In this document: piece by piece, positions 1-9,418 of the stretch
How positions within the stretch are numbered: position 1 is the first letter of the stretch
Layout of the letters: every line of letters begins with the position of its first letter
Origin: Muribaculaceae bacterium
GTDB taxonomy: Bacteria > Bacteroidota > Bacteroidia > Bacteroidales > Muribaculaceae
NCBI GenBank assembly: GCA_029057985.1
Contig: JAIDYR010000049.1
Coordinates: 1 to 48,843, forward strand
Direction of reading: 5' to 3'
DNA: 48,843 bases
Program-made: the position numbers and the translations under genes
Notes under the pieces: generated by a model
Databases searched by the model: none
Seen by the model: the letters and a program-made list of their open reading frames with translations, nothing else
Told to the model about the DNA's origin: nothing

Positions 1-1
1 C

Positions 2-679
2 GACCCCCACAATGATTATCTCGTAGGCGGATTCGATGGTAATATAGCTACTGAAAACGGCTTGCAGTTCAATATCGACTGGCTGAAAGGACAGAAGACC
101 GGATTCTTCGTGGATCAACGAGAGAATCGATCTCTGCTTGAAAAATTTGCGAAGGATAAGACTGTCTTGAATATGTTCTGCTATACAGGGGGGTTCTCCG
201 TCTATGCAATGCGAGGAGGAGCAAAGTCTGTAGATTCAGTTGATTCCTCTGCAAAAGCAGCGGCATTGACTGATGCAAACATATCATTGAACTTCCCTGA
301 CGATGACCGACACGCCACTCATGCCGTCGACGCATTCAAATTCCTTGCCGAGATGCCGAATGACAAATACGACCTTATAATACTTGATCCGCCGGCTTTC
401 GCCAAGCACAGGAGCGCATTGAAAAACGGTCTTATCGGCTATCGCAAATTGAATGCAAAAGCTTTTGAGAAAATTAAACCCGGCGGAATTCTTTTTACTT
501 TCTCCTGCTCTCAGGTCGTCACCCGCGAAGCATTCCGGCTCGCTGTCTTCTCCGCAGCCGCAAAGTCCGGAAGAAAGGTCAGAGTCCTCCATCAGCTGAC
601 CCAACCGGCCGACCATCCTTTTGACATCTCCCATCCGGAAGGTGAATATCTGAAAGGACTCGTGCTTGCAGTAGAATGA
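2..679 (+). CDS. RlmI-like class I SAM-dependent rRNA methyltransferase, 5' partial
   Basis: The reading frame is open from base 2, so the gene begins outside the window and only the C-terminal part (about 225 residues) is present. What is seen is the catalytic Rossmann domain: FFVDQREN, then the SAM-binding segment VLNMFCYTGGFSVYA, the acidic VDSVDSS, and the DPPAFAK loop of motif IV, followed by FSCSQVV. This arrangement is that of the RlmI/YccW family, which makes 5-methylcytosine in 23S rRNA. The N-terminal PUA domain expected in this family would lie upstream of the window. The 80 bp after it carry no strong terminator. Substrate position is inferred from the family only. Confidence 0.85.
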   Translation, partial: DPHNDYLVGGFDGNIATENGLQFNIDWLKGQKTGFFVDQRENRSLLEKFAKDKTVLNMFCYTGGFSVYAMRGGAKSVDSVDSSAKAAALTDANISLNFPDDDRHATHAVDAFKFLAEMPNDKYDLIILDPPAFAKHRSALKNGLIGYRKLNAKAFEKIKPGGILFTFSCSQVVTREAFRLAVFSAAAKSGRKVRVLHQLTQPADHPFDISHPEGEYLKGLVLAVE

Positions 680-759
680 CTTTAGCCGGATTATTGCCGA
701 TACGGCATCACCTCCCGGTTTCCTTATATAAACGATAACAACTAATCAATCCGATAATC

Positions 760-2781
760 ATGAAAAAAATACTTCCGACAATCGCCTTGAGTTCAATGCT
801 TGCCATCCAGGCGAATGCAGTCGAAAATCCCGATTTCAATTATCATGTCGACAACTTCGCCGACATTGAAGTCCTTCGATATGAAGTTCCCGGCTTCAAG
901 TCCCTCTCCCTGCAGCAAAAGCTGATGCTTTATTATCTTTCGCAGGCTGCCCAGGCAGGCAGAGATATCACATGGGATCAGAACGGCAGATATAATCTGC
1001 GTCTGCGTCCGGTACTGGAATATATCTACGTTAACTATGACGGCAACCGTGACTCCAACGACTTCAAAGCTTTTGAGAAATATCTTAAACAAGTGTGGTT
1101 CGGCAACGGCATCTACCATCACTACTCCAATGATAAATTCACTCCTGAATTTTCCGAGTCATTTTTCAATTCGGAATTTGCCAAAATTCCCGAATCGAGT
1201 CTTAATCTCAAAGACGGAGAATCAGCCGCCGATCTTCAGACGCTTCTTGCGAAGGTGATATTCGATCCTACGTTCGTACCCAAGAAAGTAAGCCAGGACA
1301 GTTCTCAGGATGTAGTGGTCAATTCATCAGGCAATCTATATGGCGAGGGAGTGACTCAAAAGGATGTGGAGGACTACTTCAATGCACTGAAGGATCCAAA
1401 TGACGCTACACCCATATCCTATGGTCTTAACTCTCGAGTGGTCAAGAATAATGGCAAAGTTGAGGAAGAGGTATATCACCTTAATGGTCTCTATGGCCCT
1501 GCTATCTCAAAGATCATCTATTGGCTCGATATGGCCAAGAGTGTGGCAGAGAATGATGCCCAGCGCGAATATATTACCAAGCTGATCGATTTCTATATTA
1601 CAGGTGATCTGCGCCTTTTTGACGAATACTCTATCCTCTGGGCGGAAGATACAAAGTCAGATATTGACTTTGTCAATGGTTTTATAGAGTCTTACAATGA
1701 TCCTCTGGGCATGACCGGCTCCTGGGAGTCATATGTCAATTTTAAAAACCGCGAGGCCTCCGCACGCACTGAAGCTATCTCGAGCAACGCGCAGTGGTTT
1801 GAAGATAACTCCCCCATCAATCCCGTTTATCGTAAGCCGGAAGTGAAAGGCGTCTCAGCAAAGGTCATCACAGCCTCATTCCTCGGTGGCGATGCTTTCC
1901 CGGCCACAGCCATCGGCATCAATCTTCCTAATGCCAACTGGATTCGGGCTGCCCACGGTTCGAAGTCGGTCACTCTGGAGAATATCACAGAAGCATACGC
2001 TATGGCATCAAAGGACAACGGCTTCAACGAAGAATTCGTAATCGATAAGGCTACTTCAGATATGCTTGACGAGTGGCTTTACATTACCGATATGCTTCAT
2101 ACAGACCTTCATGAATGTCTTGGCCATGCGTCAGGACGTCTGGCCCCGGGCGTCGACCAGGACGCGCTTAAAGAACATGGGTCTACCCTCGAGGAAGCTC
2201 GTGCCGATCTCTTTGCTCTCTATTACCTGCCGGATGCTAAACTTCAGGAAATCGGAGTACTCTCAAATCCTGAAGCATACAAGGCGGAGTACTATAAATA
2301 TATGCTCAACGGCCTCATGACTCAGCTCAACCGTATCGAACCGGGCAAGGATGTAGAAGAAGCCCACATGCGCAATCGCCAGTTGATCGCCAAGTGGGTG
2401 CTCGAAAAAGGTAAGAAAGATAAAGTCATGGAACTCGTGAAACGCAACGGCAAGACTTATCTCAAAATCAATGACTATAAGAAGATGCGTAGTCTAATAG
2501 GTCAGCTTCTCGCCGAAATCCAGCGCATCAAGAGTGAAGGTGACTACAAGGCAGGTAATGAACTCGTGCAGAAGTATGCTGTCAAAGTAGATCCCAAGCT
2601 CCATAAAGAAGTGCTTGAACGCTACGCCGGTCTTAATATTCCTCCCTATCGAGGATTCCTTAATCCTGTCTATAATCCGGTGAAGAACGACAAGGGAGAG
2701 ATTATCGACGTTACTCTTGACTTCACTGAGACTTATCCCGAGCAAATGCTCCGTCTGAGCCGAGACCACTCCAATCTCTGA
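760..2781 (+). CDS. Dipeptidyl-peptidase III-like zinc peptidase (family M49), exported
   Basis: The 673-residue protein begins with a signal peptide (MKKILPTIALSSMLAIQANA). The zinc motif of family M49 is HECLGH at residues 451-456 and the second glutamate motif is EEARAD at 478-483; both fit DPP III, which removes dipeptides from the N terminus of peptides. The length matches bacterial DPP III. HECLGH rather than HELLGH is the form I associate with Bacteroidetes. The signal peptide suggests a periplasmic or envelope location. Only one base separates its stop from the next ATG, so it is the first gene of a three-gene transcription unit ending at 5049. Confidence 0.9.
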   Translation: MKKILPTIALSSMLAIQANAVENPDFNYHVDNFADIEVLRYEVPGFKSLSLQQKLMLYYLSQAAQAGRDITWDQNGRYNLRLRPVLEYIYVNYDGNRDSNDFKAFEKYLKQVWFGNGIYHHYSNDKFTPEFSESFFNSEFAKIPESSLNLKDGESAADLQTLLAKVIFDPTFVPKKVSQDSSQDVVVNSSGNLYGEGVTQKDVEDYFNALKDPNDATPISYGLNSRVVKNNGKVEEEVYHLNGLYGPAISKIIYWLDMAKSVAENDAQREYITKLIDFYITGDLRLFDEYSILWAEDTKSDIDFVNGFIESYNDPLGMTGSWESYVNFKNREASARTEAISSNAQWFEDNSPINPVYRKPEVKGVSAKVITASFLGGDAFPATAIGINLPNANWIRAAHGSKSVTLENITEAYAMASKDNGFNEEFVIDKATSDMLDEWLYITDMLHTDLHECLGHASGRLAPGVDQDALKEHGSTLEEARADLFALYYLPDAKLQEIGVLSNPEAYKAEYYKYMLNGLMTQLNRIEPGKDVEEAHMRNRQLIAKWVLEKGKKDKVMELVKRNGKTYLKINDYKKMRSLIGQLLAEIQRIKSEGDYKAGNELVQKYAVKVDPKLHKEVLERYAGLNIPPYRGFLNPVYNPVKNDKGEIIDVTLDFTETYPEQMLRLSRDHSNL

Positions 2782-2782
2782 T

Positions 2783-3214
2783 ATGATGATGAAGCGGGTA
2801 AAGCAACTCTTCATGACATATCGTAACGGTATCATCGCCGACTCCTTAAGAAAAGCCGGGATGCCGTACAAGGTGATTTTCGGTCTTCAGCTCCCGCAGT
2901 TGAAGGGTATCGCGTCCGAACTCAAAGAATCCTTAAATGTGGAGGAGCTCGTCGGTCTCGGCGAGCAACTCCACGCTGACAAAGACGTAAGAGAGTCCCG
3001 TTTGCTCGCCATGGCGATCTATCCCCCTGACAGGTTATCAATAGATAAGGCGCGGGAATGGATTGCCGACCTGCAGACCCGTGAGGAGGCCGATCTTCTT
3101 CCTTTCCTATTGCTTCGCCGGACGCCCTTTATCCCCGCTCTGATCGAGGATTCGGGGCATCCAGATGATAATCTCGGCTGCTACGCGAGAGAAGCTCTCG
3201 AAAGATTCAAATAA
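2783..3214 (+). CDS. Small DNA alkylation repeat (AlkD-like) HEAT protein
   Basis: The 143-residue, mostly helical protein resembles proteins annotated as DNA alkylation repeat (AlkD-type HEAT) proteins, with the pattern YRNGIIADSLRKAG, then GLQLPQLKGIA, then REEADLLPFLLLRRTPF. Full AlkD glycosylases are larger (about 230 residues), so this is a short variant and may have lost repeats. I cannot identify catalytic Trp/Asp residues with confidence, so glycosylase activity is not claimed. It starts one base after the M49 peptidase stop and ends two bases before the next gene. Several ATGs lie at the very start (MMMK), so the exact start could shift by one or two codons. Confidence 0.6.
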   Translation: MMMKRVKQLFMTYRNGIIADSLRKAGMPYKVIFGLQLPQLKGIASELKESLNVEELVGLGEQLHADKDVRESRLLAMAIYPPDRLSIDKAREWIADLQTREEADLLPFLLLRRTPFIPALIEDSGHPDDNLGCYAREALERFK

Positions 3215-3216
3215 AT

Positions 3217-5049
3217 ATGCGAATAATACTAATCATTTTAGCAACCATATCTCTGGCTTTCAATTCGATAGCCAGAGATATCTCTTTTTCCTATAATTCG
3301 GATCAACAGCCTATTCACGGATATGGACATCCCCGCCCGGATAATTATGATATCTGCATCCGGATTGATGATCCCGAATTTATAGGGGCGACAATCAATT
3401 CTTTCAGTGTCCCTGTGCCCGAGGTCGAAGGATGCAGGATTAATCCTGAGGTCGCGGTCTGGGCAGTAGAAAATCTGGAATCCGATCCCATATCGGAATC
3501 CAATTCATTAGCTTTTATAAATGTGATTTCTGACGGAAAGACAGTTGAGGCCGTATTTCCGGATGGAGTGCGGATACCGGAGGAAGGACTTTATTTAGGT
3601 TATTCACTCAAGGTAGAGGAAAACTCCGGAGGAGCGCGTACATTTCCAATAGCCGTAGTAAATGGGACTACTCCGGGGAGCTTATATTTTCGCTCCTCGA
3701 TCCTTACGCAATGGGACAAGACTTACCATCGCATGGAATATATGAGTCCTATGACAGTGGATTTATCCGTTGACATGCCTGATTTCGCTATTGTTACCTC
3801 TCTGCCGGAGAAGATGAGAGTCAAAAATTCTTCCGAGTCCGAGGTATTGCTGACCTATACAAATCAAAGCATCGAACCGATCCATACTTTGAAATATCAT
3901 ATCTCCACACCTGAATGGGACGATGAAAGAGAAATAGAGATATCTTCTACGGATGAATTTGCCTACGGTTCTATTTCTACCCTATGGATACCCTTTCGAA
4001 CCCCGGACGTTAACGGCAATTCTACGCTGACATTGGAAATATTGGAGGTCAATGGTCATGCCATTGTATCCGACAACCGCTCTAAATCATCAATGAAGCT
4101 GAGAGTATTACCTGAGATTCCGGTCTATAGGCCGCTTGTAGAGGAATATACAGGATTATGGTGTGGCAATTGCCCCTCGGGATGGGTAGCGTTAGAGGAA
4201 GCACGCGAACGGCATGGAGAAGATTTTGTATTCATGACTTACCATGTCAATGATATCCTTACAGCCAACCTGCAGCAGCCGATGTCGCCGCGCTCCGTCC
4301 CGTCAATTACAGTAGACAGAGAGGAATATCTTGGATCAGGTGAACTGGCGGGAGCATTGACCGACCATCTCGGCAGGGAAACAGACGTAGATCTGAGAGT
4401 CCATATTCAATGGGAGGATGATAAAAAGGAGGCACTTAAGGCATCAGCCACAACAACCTTCATGGAGTACCGAAAAGATGCTGACTACTCCTTGGCATTG
4501 TATCTCGTAGCTGATAAACTGTCAGACAGTTCCTGGGGACAGACCAACTTTTTCTCAGGACAGCATGGTAAGGCCGGAAAGTATTGGGATATCTTCACAA
4601 AGGGTGGAAGCCAGATCTATGGATTGAATTATGATGGAGTAGCGACCGTATGTTATAATCCTCAGGGTATATATGGTCATATACCGAATCAGATCAATGA
4701 ATTTGAGAGTTTCGCTACTACAGAAACTTTCAAACTTAAAGATGGAGTTAGCATGCGCGGAATAAACTTGATTCGCGATCTTGACAATCTCCGGGTAGTA
4801 GCCGTTCTGATCGACAATCTCACCGGCAGAATAGTCAATAGTGCGACCTCTATTCCGACCTCGCGCATCGAAAAATATGAAGAATTTGACGGAGTTGATC
4901 CCATTATATATCCCTCGTCGACGATCGAATATGAGGAATATTATTCTCTCTCAGGCCAACGCCTGCAATCACCACTGCCGGATATGCCTTACATTCGCTT
5001 AAGGTATTTCTCTGATTCCTCAGTCGAAGTTTCCAAAATCATACGTTAA
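3217..5049 (+). CDS. Secreted Omp28-related / thioredoxin-like protein
   Basis: A 610-residue exported protein with an N-terminal signal peptide (MRIILIILATISLAFNSIA). The middle part is beta-rich. At about residues 309-322 it has EYTGLWCGNCPSGW, a thioredoxin-like CxxC (C315, C318) in the context seen in Bacteroidetes Omp28-related outer-membrane proteins. The last 40 residues contain YYSLSGQRL and end in a short sorting-tail-like segment common in Bacteroidales secreted proteins. It is the last gene of the 760-5049 unit and is followed at once by a strong hairpin terminator. A role in thiol redox in the envelope is inference; the substrate is unknown. Confidence 0.7.
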   Translation: MRIILIILATISLAFNSIARDISFSYNSDQQPIHGYGHPRPDNYDICIRIDDPEFIGATINSFSVPVPEVEGCRINPEVAVWAVENLESDPISESNSLAFINVISDGKTVEAVFPDGVRIPEEGLYLGYSLKVEENSGGARTFPIAVVNGTTPGSLYFRSSILTQWDKTYHRMEYMSPMTVDLSVDMPDFAIVTSLPEKMRVKNSSESEVLLTYTNQSIEPIHTLKYHISTPEWDDEREIEISSTDEFAYGSISTLWIPFRTPDVNGNSTLTLEILEVNGHAIVSDNRSKSSMKLRVLPEIPVYRPLVEEYTGLWCGNCPSGWVALEEARERHGEDFVFMTYHVNDILTANLQQPMSPRSVPSITVDREEYLGSGELAGALTDHLGRETDVDLRVHIQWEDDKKEALKASATTTFMEYRKDADYSLALYLVADKLSDSSWGQTNFFSGQHGKAGKYWDIFTKGGSQIYGLNYDGVATVCYNPQGIYGHIPNQINEFESFATTETFKLKDGVSMRGINLIRDLDNLRVVAVLIDNLTGRIVNSATSIPTSRIEKYEEFDGVDPIIYPSSTIEYEEYYSLSGQRLQSPLPDMPYIRLRYFSDSSVEVSKIIR

Positions 5050-5053
5050 ATTC

Positions 5054-5107
5054 CAATAATAAAATGATAGCATGCAGTGCAAATCGCATGCTATCATTTT
5101 ATTATTG
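5054..5107. terminator. Perfect 22-bp inverted repeat, bidirectional terminator
   Basis: Bases 5054-5075 and 5086-5107 are exact reverse complements around a 10-nt loop. The outer parts of the arms are A/T-rich, so transcripts from either side end in a hairpin followed by a U-rich arm. It lies between the converging genes ending at 5049 (+) and 5111 (-), exactly where a shared terminator is expected. Confidence 0.9.
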
Positions 5108-5110
5108 AAA

Positions 5111-6148
5111 TTAATATCCAAAATCCGACAATTTAAGATCTCCGGGATTCTTATTCAGTTGCTTGCTCTCTTCTGTTGAGATAAGTTGATAATTAATTGG
5201 TGTAATCTCAATTACTATATCTCCTTTCACTCCTTCATCCGTTTTGAAGAGTTTTTTAAAAAGTTTACCCTTAAAAATGATAGATTGAGCTGAAGTAAAT
5301 CCTATTAGATCCAACGCTGCATTAATTCCTGAAGGATTATAGTTATATCTATGGGTATAATCCATTCGTGTAATATCAAACGACATGCCGAAAAGACTCA
5401 TGATACCCGGAGATTTTATGGGTTCCGTGCGGCCATCCATTGCATCTACATATCTGCTGATTACGTCTTTCCTCCGCTTATAATGTAAGGTTATATTTTT
5501 GTTATATTCAATATCAACCGCGGCACGCTCCAAAGAATCCAAGACTTTAGGATAGGCAAACTTTTCCGCAGTCATTCTCTCCATATCTATGAACGTAGGA
5601 AATATAAAATCGGGTTGTTCGGATTCTACCCGATTCCCATCAGTTATAGTCAGCGTTTTGAGTTTTGAATCGAGGATCTTTGGATTAGATCTTTCCTTAA
5701 ATCCCTTAGGCTTCTTGCCGAACGGCAGAATATACTGCAAGAGATATTTATTCTGCATTATTACCGAATCCTTCCCTCTGGCTATAACCACATTCTCAGT
5801 CCCCAGACAAATTAACTGAACTCCGGTCTTATCACCGCCCACCGCCACTTCCGGCAAGTTAAAGACGTAGCCTTCCAGCAATATTGAATCTACCGGAGCG
5901 GCTACATTTTTCTCCCGGAATCCAAGATATGAGACTCTGATCGGAAAGGTCTGATTATCGTCCAATTCAAACCATCCGTCATTCTCAGAAATTCCGAGCA
6001 AATGCCCTTCTTTATTCATGACAGAGGCAGCAGGCAAAGGACTTCTATCTAAAGCATCTCCGATATATACTTTCTTAGCTGAATTATTTAGGCTGAGAAC
6101 CAATACCAATACGGTAGCTGCGATGGCTGCAATTAATTTTCGTTTCAT
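5111..6148 (-). CDS. Exported carboxypeptidase-regulatory-like domain protein
   Basis: A 345-residue leftward gene. The N terminus is hydrophobic (AAIAATVLVLVLSLNNSA) and reads as a signal peptide or anchor. Residues 25-95 form a beta-sandwich-like segment (IGDALDRSPLPAASV, then GISENDGWFEL, then IRVSYLGFREK) of the CarboxypepD_reg-like type found in Bacteroidetes surface proteins. The rest is not recognised. The gene lies 12 bp downstream of the leftward efflux pump gene and may be co-transcribed with it. Function is unknown; surface or periplasmic location is inferred from the signal and domain. Confidence 0.6.
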   Translation of the reverse strand: MKRKLIAAIAATVLVLVLSLNNSAKKVYIGDALDRSPLPAASVMNKEGHLLGISENDGWFELDDNQTFPIRVSYLGFREKNVAAPVDSILLEGYVFNLPEVAVGGDKTGVQLICLGTENVVIARGKDSVIMQNKYLLQYILPFGKKPKGFKERSNPKILDSKLKTLTITDGNRVESEQPDFIFPTFIDMERMTAEKFAYPKVLDSLERAAVDIEYNKNITLHYKRRKDVISRYVDAMDGRTEPIKSPGIMSLFGMSFDITRMDYTHRYNYNPSGINAALDLIGFTSAQSIIFKGKLFKKLFKTDEGVKGDIVIEITPINYQLISTEESKQLNKNPGDLKLSDFGY

Positions 6149-6160
6149 AATCTTCTTATG

Positions 6161-7405
6161 TCAGGGTTGGTTAAGGTCGGCAGGGAGTTTTTTTGAAAGA
6201 TGGGCAAAGAGAAGGACTATCGTAGCCAGTACTACGTAGGAGATCGCCGTCGAATGGAGTATATTGCCAATACCCACAAGCGGACTGACTATAGCACCGA
6301 AAACATAACCGCTCAGTCCTATCAATGCAGAAGCATCTCCTGCATGATTTCGCCCTTCATTCATAGATAACGTATTCCCGACTGTAAACAACATTCCCAG
6401 GCAGACAAGCATCGGGACGTTGAGACATTCATATACCCAGAAGTTATCGACAAGGAAGTAGCAGACGCATTGAATTATGGATATAAATATCAGACATCGG
6501 CCGGCTACTACAGCCGCACGTTTCATCAATTTGAACTTGAGAGCCCCCGTAGCGCCTGCTGCTACAAACAGAGCATTAATTCCCATAATGACACCGAAAG
6601 TCAGCTGGCTATATCCATAATGAGTCTGAATAACAAATGGGGCTGATGAAATGTAGGCGAAAAGTACTCCTAAGGCTGATCCTTTCAGCATTACATGCAC
6701 TACAAATCTTTTATTTCTTAATAACGTTAAATAATTTTTGAAAGCGACTCCAAAGCGGCCGGTCACCCGTCGGGACTTGGGCAGGGATTCCTTTAGAGCC
6801 GGGGACAGAAGTAAAAGAATTGCGCTGAAACCAAAAAGAATCCAGAAAATACCATGCCAACCAATGGATTTGGCCACCAGTCCGCCAACTACCGGGGCAC
6901 TCGCAGGCGCGAATCCATTGATCGCCCCTATTAAGGCCATTACCTTTGCAAGTTGCCTGCCGGCATACATATCTGCCGGAATCGTGCGCGCAAGAAAATA
7001 ACCTCCCGAAGCTCCGATTCCCTGCACAAGTCGCCACCCCAGGAAAACCTGAATAGTCGGTGAGAAAACGCTGGCAGCCGCGCCGATGCAGAATATGATG
7101 AGAGTCACAACCAGCACGGGTTTTCGTCCGACTCTATCGCTGACCGGACCGAGAATCAATTCTCCGACGCCAAGTCCTATCATCCCCATCGTCAGACCCA
7201 ACTGCACTACAGAGACCGAACAGCCGAAGAATTTCATCATCTCCGGCAAGGTCGGTAGATACATATCATTGACAAAAGAGCCGAAAGCACTCAGCATTGC
7301 CAGATATATAACCAGAAAAATAAAATATCCTCCCCGGGCAAGTCCGTTTCCTCCGGATTTATCACCTCCTGAGGATTTATTAGTAGATATAGTATTAGTG
7401 ACCAT
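6161..7405 (-). CDS. MFS drug-efflux transporter, Bcr/CflA-like
   Basis: A 414-residue membrane protein with about twelve hydrophobic segments. After a short polar N-terminal tail come FVNDMYLPTLPEM, the MFS motif A region ending GRKPVLVV, and GWRLVQGIGASGG; these match the Bcr/CflA branch of DHA1 proton-driven exporters (bicyclomycin, chloramphenicol and other drugs). The 20-residue Ser/Gly-rich head before the first helix is unusual, and a later start is possible. It is followed after 12 bp by the exported protein gene at 5111-6148. Substrate cannot be told from sequence. Confidence 0.85.
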   Translation of the reverse strand: MVTNTISTNKSSGGDKSGGNGLARGGYFIFLVIYLAMLSAFGSFVNDMYLPTLPEMMKFFGCSVSVVQLGLTMGMIGLGVGELILGPVSDRVGRKPVLVVTLIIFCIGAAASVFSPTIQVFLGWRLVQGIGASGGYFLARTIPADMYAGRQLAKVMALIGAINGFAPASAPVVGGLVAKSIGWHGIFWILFGFSAILLLLSPALKESLPKSRRVTGRFGVAFKNYLTLLRNKRFVVHVMLKGSALGVLFAYISSAPFVIQTHYGYSQLTFGVIMGINALFVAAGATGALKFKLMKRAAVVAGRCLIFISIIQCVCYFLVDNFWVYECLNVPMLVCLGMLFTVGNTLSMNEGRNHAGDASALIGLSGYVFGAIVSPLVGIGNILHSTAISYVVLATIVLLFAHLSKKLPADLNQP

Positions 7406-7500
7406 ACAATCGAATTTGATTACTTATTTAACGGCTTAGACAGATCGAATGTTTAATTGCCTCTCCTTACTCCGGCATGATAAATTCTTTTGGCAGCTAC

Positions 7501-7533
7501 AAAAAAGTTAGGACGACCTTCCGGTCGTCCTAA
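7501..7533 (-). terminator. Rho-independent terminator of the leftward DUF4250 unit
   Basis: An 11-bp GC-rich stem (7508-7518 with 7523-7533) with a 4-nt loop is followed, on the minus strand, by six T residues (7506-7501). It points leftward and lies downstream of the small DUF4250 gene. A second inverted repeat, AACGCC at 7631-7636 with GGCGTT at 7657-7662, lies between gene and terminator. Confidence 0.75.
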
Positions 7534-7717
7534 CCCGATTCCACTATAAACTATATCTAACTAAACTTTACTCACATTCTTCTATCCTCCCGGACTGAAG
7601 TATGCTTCCTTTTTGCTTTTGTATCTATCTAACGCCTCAATCGGCTTCGAAGTTGCGGCGTTAATACAACTTTAAACTCTTTAAAACTTCCTTAACATTT
7701 CATGCTCTGAAATTGAA

Positions 7718-7894
7718 TCATACAAAACGATTGGTCGCCTCATCATAATGATAACCTGCATCGGCAAGAGGCTTGACAATGTTTGCTTGGTCAATATCCA
7801 GACCGCGACATAGAGCGGAAAGAGAAGGATATTCATCACGAAGTTTCATGTTGATGACGCTATACAGCATGTTGGGATCTTTCGGAAGATACAT
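7718..7894 (-). CDS. DUF4250 domain protein, 58 aa
   Basis: Reading leftward from the ATG at 7894 gives a 58-residue protein that starts MYLPKDPNMLYSVINMKLRD and continues with a YPSLSALCRGLDID-like helix pair, ending ATNRFV. The pattern LPKDP..L...N.KLRD.YPSL..LC..L matches the whole length of DUF4250, a small domain of unknown function. It is complete and lies between a divergent promoter (7900-7930, +) and a leftward terminator, so it looks like a genuine monocistronic small gene. The role is not known. Confidence 0.8.
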   Translation of the reverse strand: MYLPKDPNMLYSVINMKLRDEYPSLSALCRGLDIDQANIVKPLADAGYHYDEATNRFV

Positions 7895-7899
7895 AATAA

Positions 7900-7930
7900 T
7901 TGGGTTTTACAATGATTTTTATTAACTTTG
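7900..7930 (+). promoter_or_regulatory. Candidate Bacteroidetes-type promoter, rightward
   Basis: TTGG at 7900-7903 (-33-like), a 19-bp spacer and TAACTTTG at 7923-7930 (-7) match the Bacteroidetes primary sigma consensus. Transcription would start near 7936, i.e. in the TTA target site of the MITE-like element at 7939, so the element would form the leader of the C45 peptidase gene. Confidence 0.55.
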
Positions 7931-7938
7931 CAGTATTA

Positions 7939-8121
7939 GAGCCGGTTTACTAAAGAATGTTAACGAGAAAATGTACAGATTTTGAGACAGTTTCGATTTT
8001 TGAAGAAGGAGCGATGCGGGCATCGCGACTGATGAAAAGATCGAAAATGGCCAAAAGATGGGCGTTTTATCGTTGATATTCGATCAAAATGAAATTTTAA
8101 CACTTCTTAGTAAACAGGCTC
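7939..8121 (+). mobile_element. 183-bp MITE-like element, copy 1
   Basis: The element starts GAGCCGGTTTACTAA and ends with its near-exact reverse complement (TTAGTAAACAGGCTC). It is flanked by a 3-bp direct repeat TTA (7936-7938 and 8122-8124). A second copy of identical length and more than 90 percent identity by eye lies at 10091-10273 in the same orientation. Inside is a small GC-rich palindrome (GCGATGC/GCATCGC). It is too short for a transposase and has no ORF of note. TNA target duplication and GAGCC ends resemble IS5-family relatives such as IS1031, which is inference. Confidence 0.8.
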
Positions 8122-8158
8122 TTATACTATAATAACAATCTCTCCATAATATTTACTT

Positions 8159-9403
8159 ATGACTGTTCCGAATTTAATCAGTAAGTATATCTTCCGCCAT
8201 ATAAAAAATCCCCGGCCTATAATTCAGTTTATCGGCATTTCCATGATCTTATTCTCTTCTGCAGAAGCTATCGGCTGCACGTCGGCAATAATCGGCGCTG
8301 AAGCTTCAGCATCAGGGAGGCCGCTTCTCTGGAAACATCGCGATACGAGCACCACCGACAATAAGGTTGAGTATGTCGCGGCCGGCGAGGATGGCGGATA
8401 TTCTTACGTAGCACTCTTCAATGCAAAAGATCGCCAGCTGAAAGAGGCTTGGACGGGAATGAATGAAGTGGGCTTCGCTGTAATGAATACCGCGTCTTAT
8501 AATATTAAGGATGACAACGTGCCCGCAAAGAATATGGATAAAGAGGGCCTGGTAATGACCATAGCTCTCAAGACCTGCCGCACTGTAGATGACTTCGAAG
8601 AACTTTTGCGTTCGCTTCCGCGCCCGATGGGTGTAGAAGCGAATTTTGGAGTAATCGACGCATTGGGCAACGGAGCTTTCTTTGAGACCAATAACCATTC
8701 CTATGTCAAATTTGACTTGAAGGATGCTCCGGGGCATGTATTGATTCGCACTAATTACAGTCATTCCGGACGCCCTAACCAGGGTTACGGTTATGTGCGC
8801 GAAGCAAATGCAGAGGTTCTCCTTGATGAAGCGATAAAAGAGGGCAACATTTCGGCTGAAATGCTGACAGAGAAGCTTTCAAGAAGTTTTTATCACGACG
8901 TGCGTAAGAAGGATGCTCTCGACTCAGGCGAACGTTGGGCCGTGGATGAAGATTTTATCCCACGGTATAAATCTACCGCCACTATCGTCATTGAAGGCAT
9001 CCGGCCTTTGGATAATATCGAATCGGCTACTCCTGATATTATTATTCCGCAATATATAATGTGGACCGGTCTCGGATATCCCCCGGTGACAGATATTTAT
9101 CCTGTATGGTGCCATAAGAATGGGATTGAGGAAGGACTGAGAGGAATCGGCCCGGGAGGCACCTCCCCTATTGGCAATGAGTCGAAGAAACGCCGTGCAG
9201 AGGTCTTCCCGCCACGTAAAGGAGGCAACAAGAAATATATAGATCTTACTGCTCTCTCTAACGAAAATGGCACCGGCTACCTTCAGATTCTGCCACCCCG
9301 CAATCATGCCACCTACGAAAAAATTTCCCGCAAGCGCGATGCAGGAGAATTCGAACTCTTCTCATCCTCGCCTGCCGGCAGGGCTGTGAATACGATAGAA
9401 TAA
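8159..9403 (+). CDS. C45-type Ntn-hydrolase (acyltransferase/peptidase-like), exported
   Basis: A 414-residue protein with a hydrophobic segment ending about residue 37, then GCTSAIIG: Cys40 fits the N-terminal nucleophile of the C45 / acyl-CoA:6-aminopenicillanate acyltransferase-like Ntn hydrolases, exposed after removal of the leader. Downstream GRPLLWKHRDTS and GMNEVGFAVMNTASYN are typical of this fold (compare choloylglycine hydrolases). The start at 8159 gives a long leader; MILFSSAEA at residue 29 is an alternative with a conventional signal-like segment. The substrate is unknown; amide-bond hydrolysis in the periplasm is the inferred role. A MITE-like element occupies the upstream leader. 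Confidence 0.7.
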   Translation: MTVPNLISKYIFRHIKNPRPIIQFIGISMILFSSAEAIGCTSAIIGAEASASGRPLLWKHRDTSTTDNKVEYVAAGEDGGYSYVALFNAKDRQLKEAWTGMNEVGFAVMNTASYNIKDDNVPAKNMDKEGLVMTIALKTCRTVDDFEELLRSLPRPMGVEANFGVIDALGNGAFFETNNHSYVKFDLKDAPGHVLIRTNYSHSGRPNQGYGYVREANAEVLLDEAIKEGNISAEMLTEKLSRSFYHDVRKKDALDSGERWAVDEDFIPRYKSTATIVIEGIRPLDNIESATPDIIIPQYIMWTGLGYPPVTDIYPVWCHKNGIEEGLRGIGPGGTSPIGNESKKRRAEVFPPRKGGNKKYIDLTALSNENGTGYLQILPPRNHATYEKISRKRDAGEFELFSSSPAGRAVNTIE

Positions 9404-9418
9404 GCTATTTCCATATTC

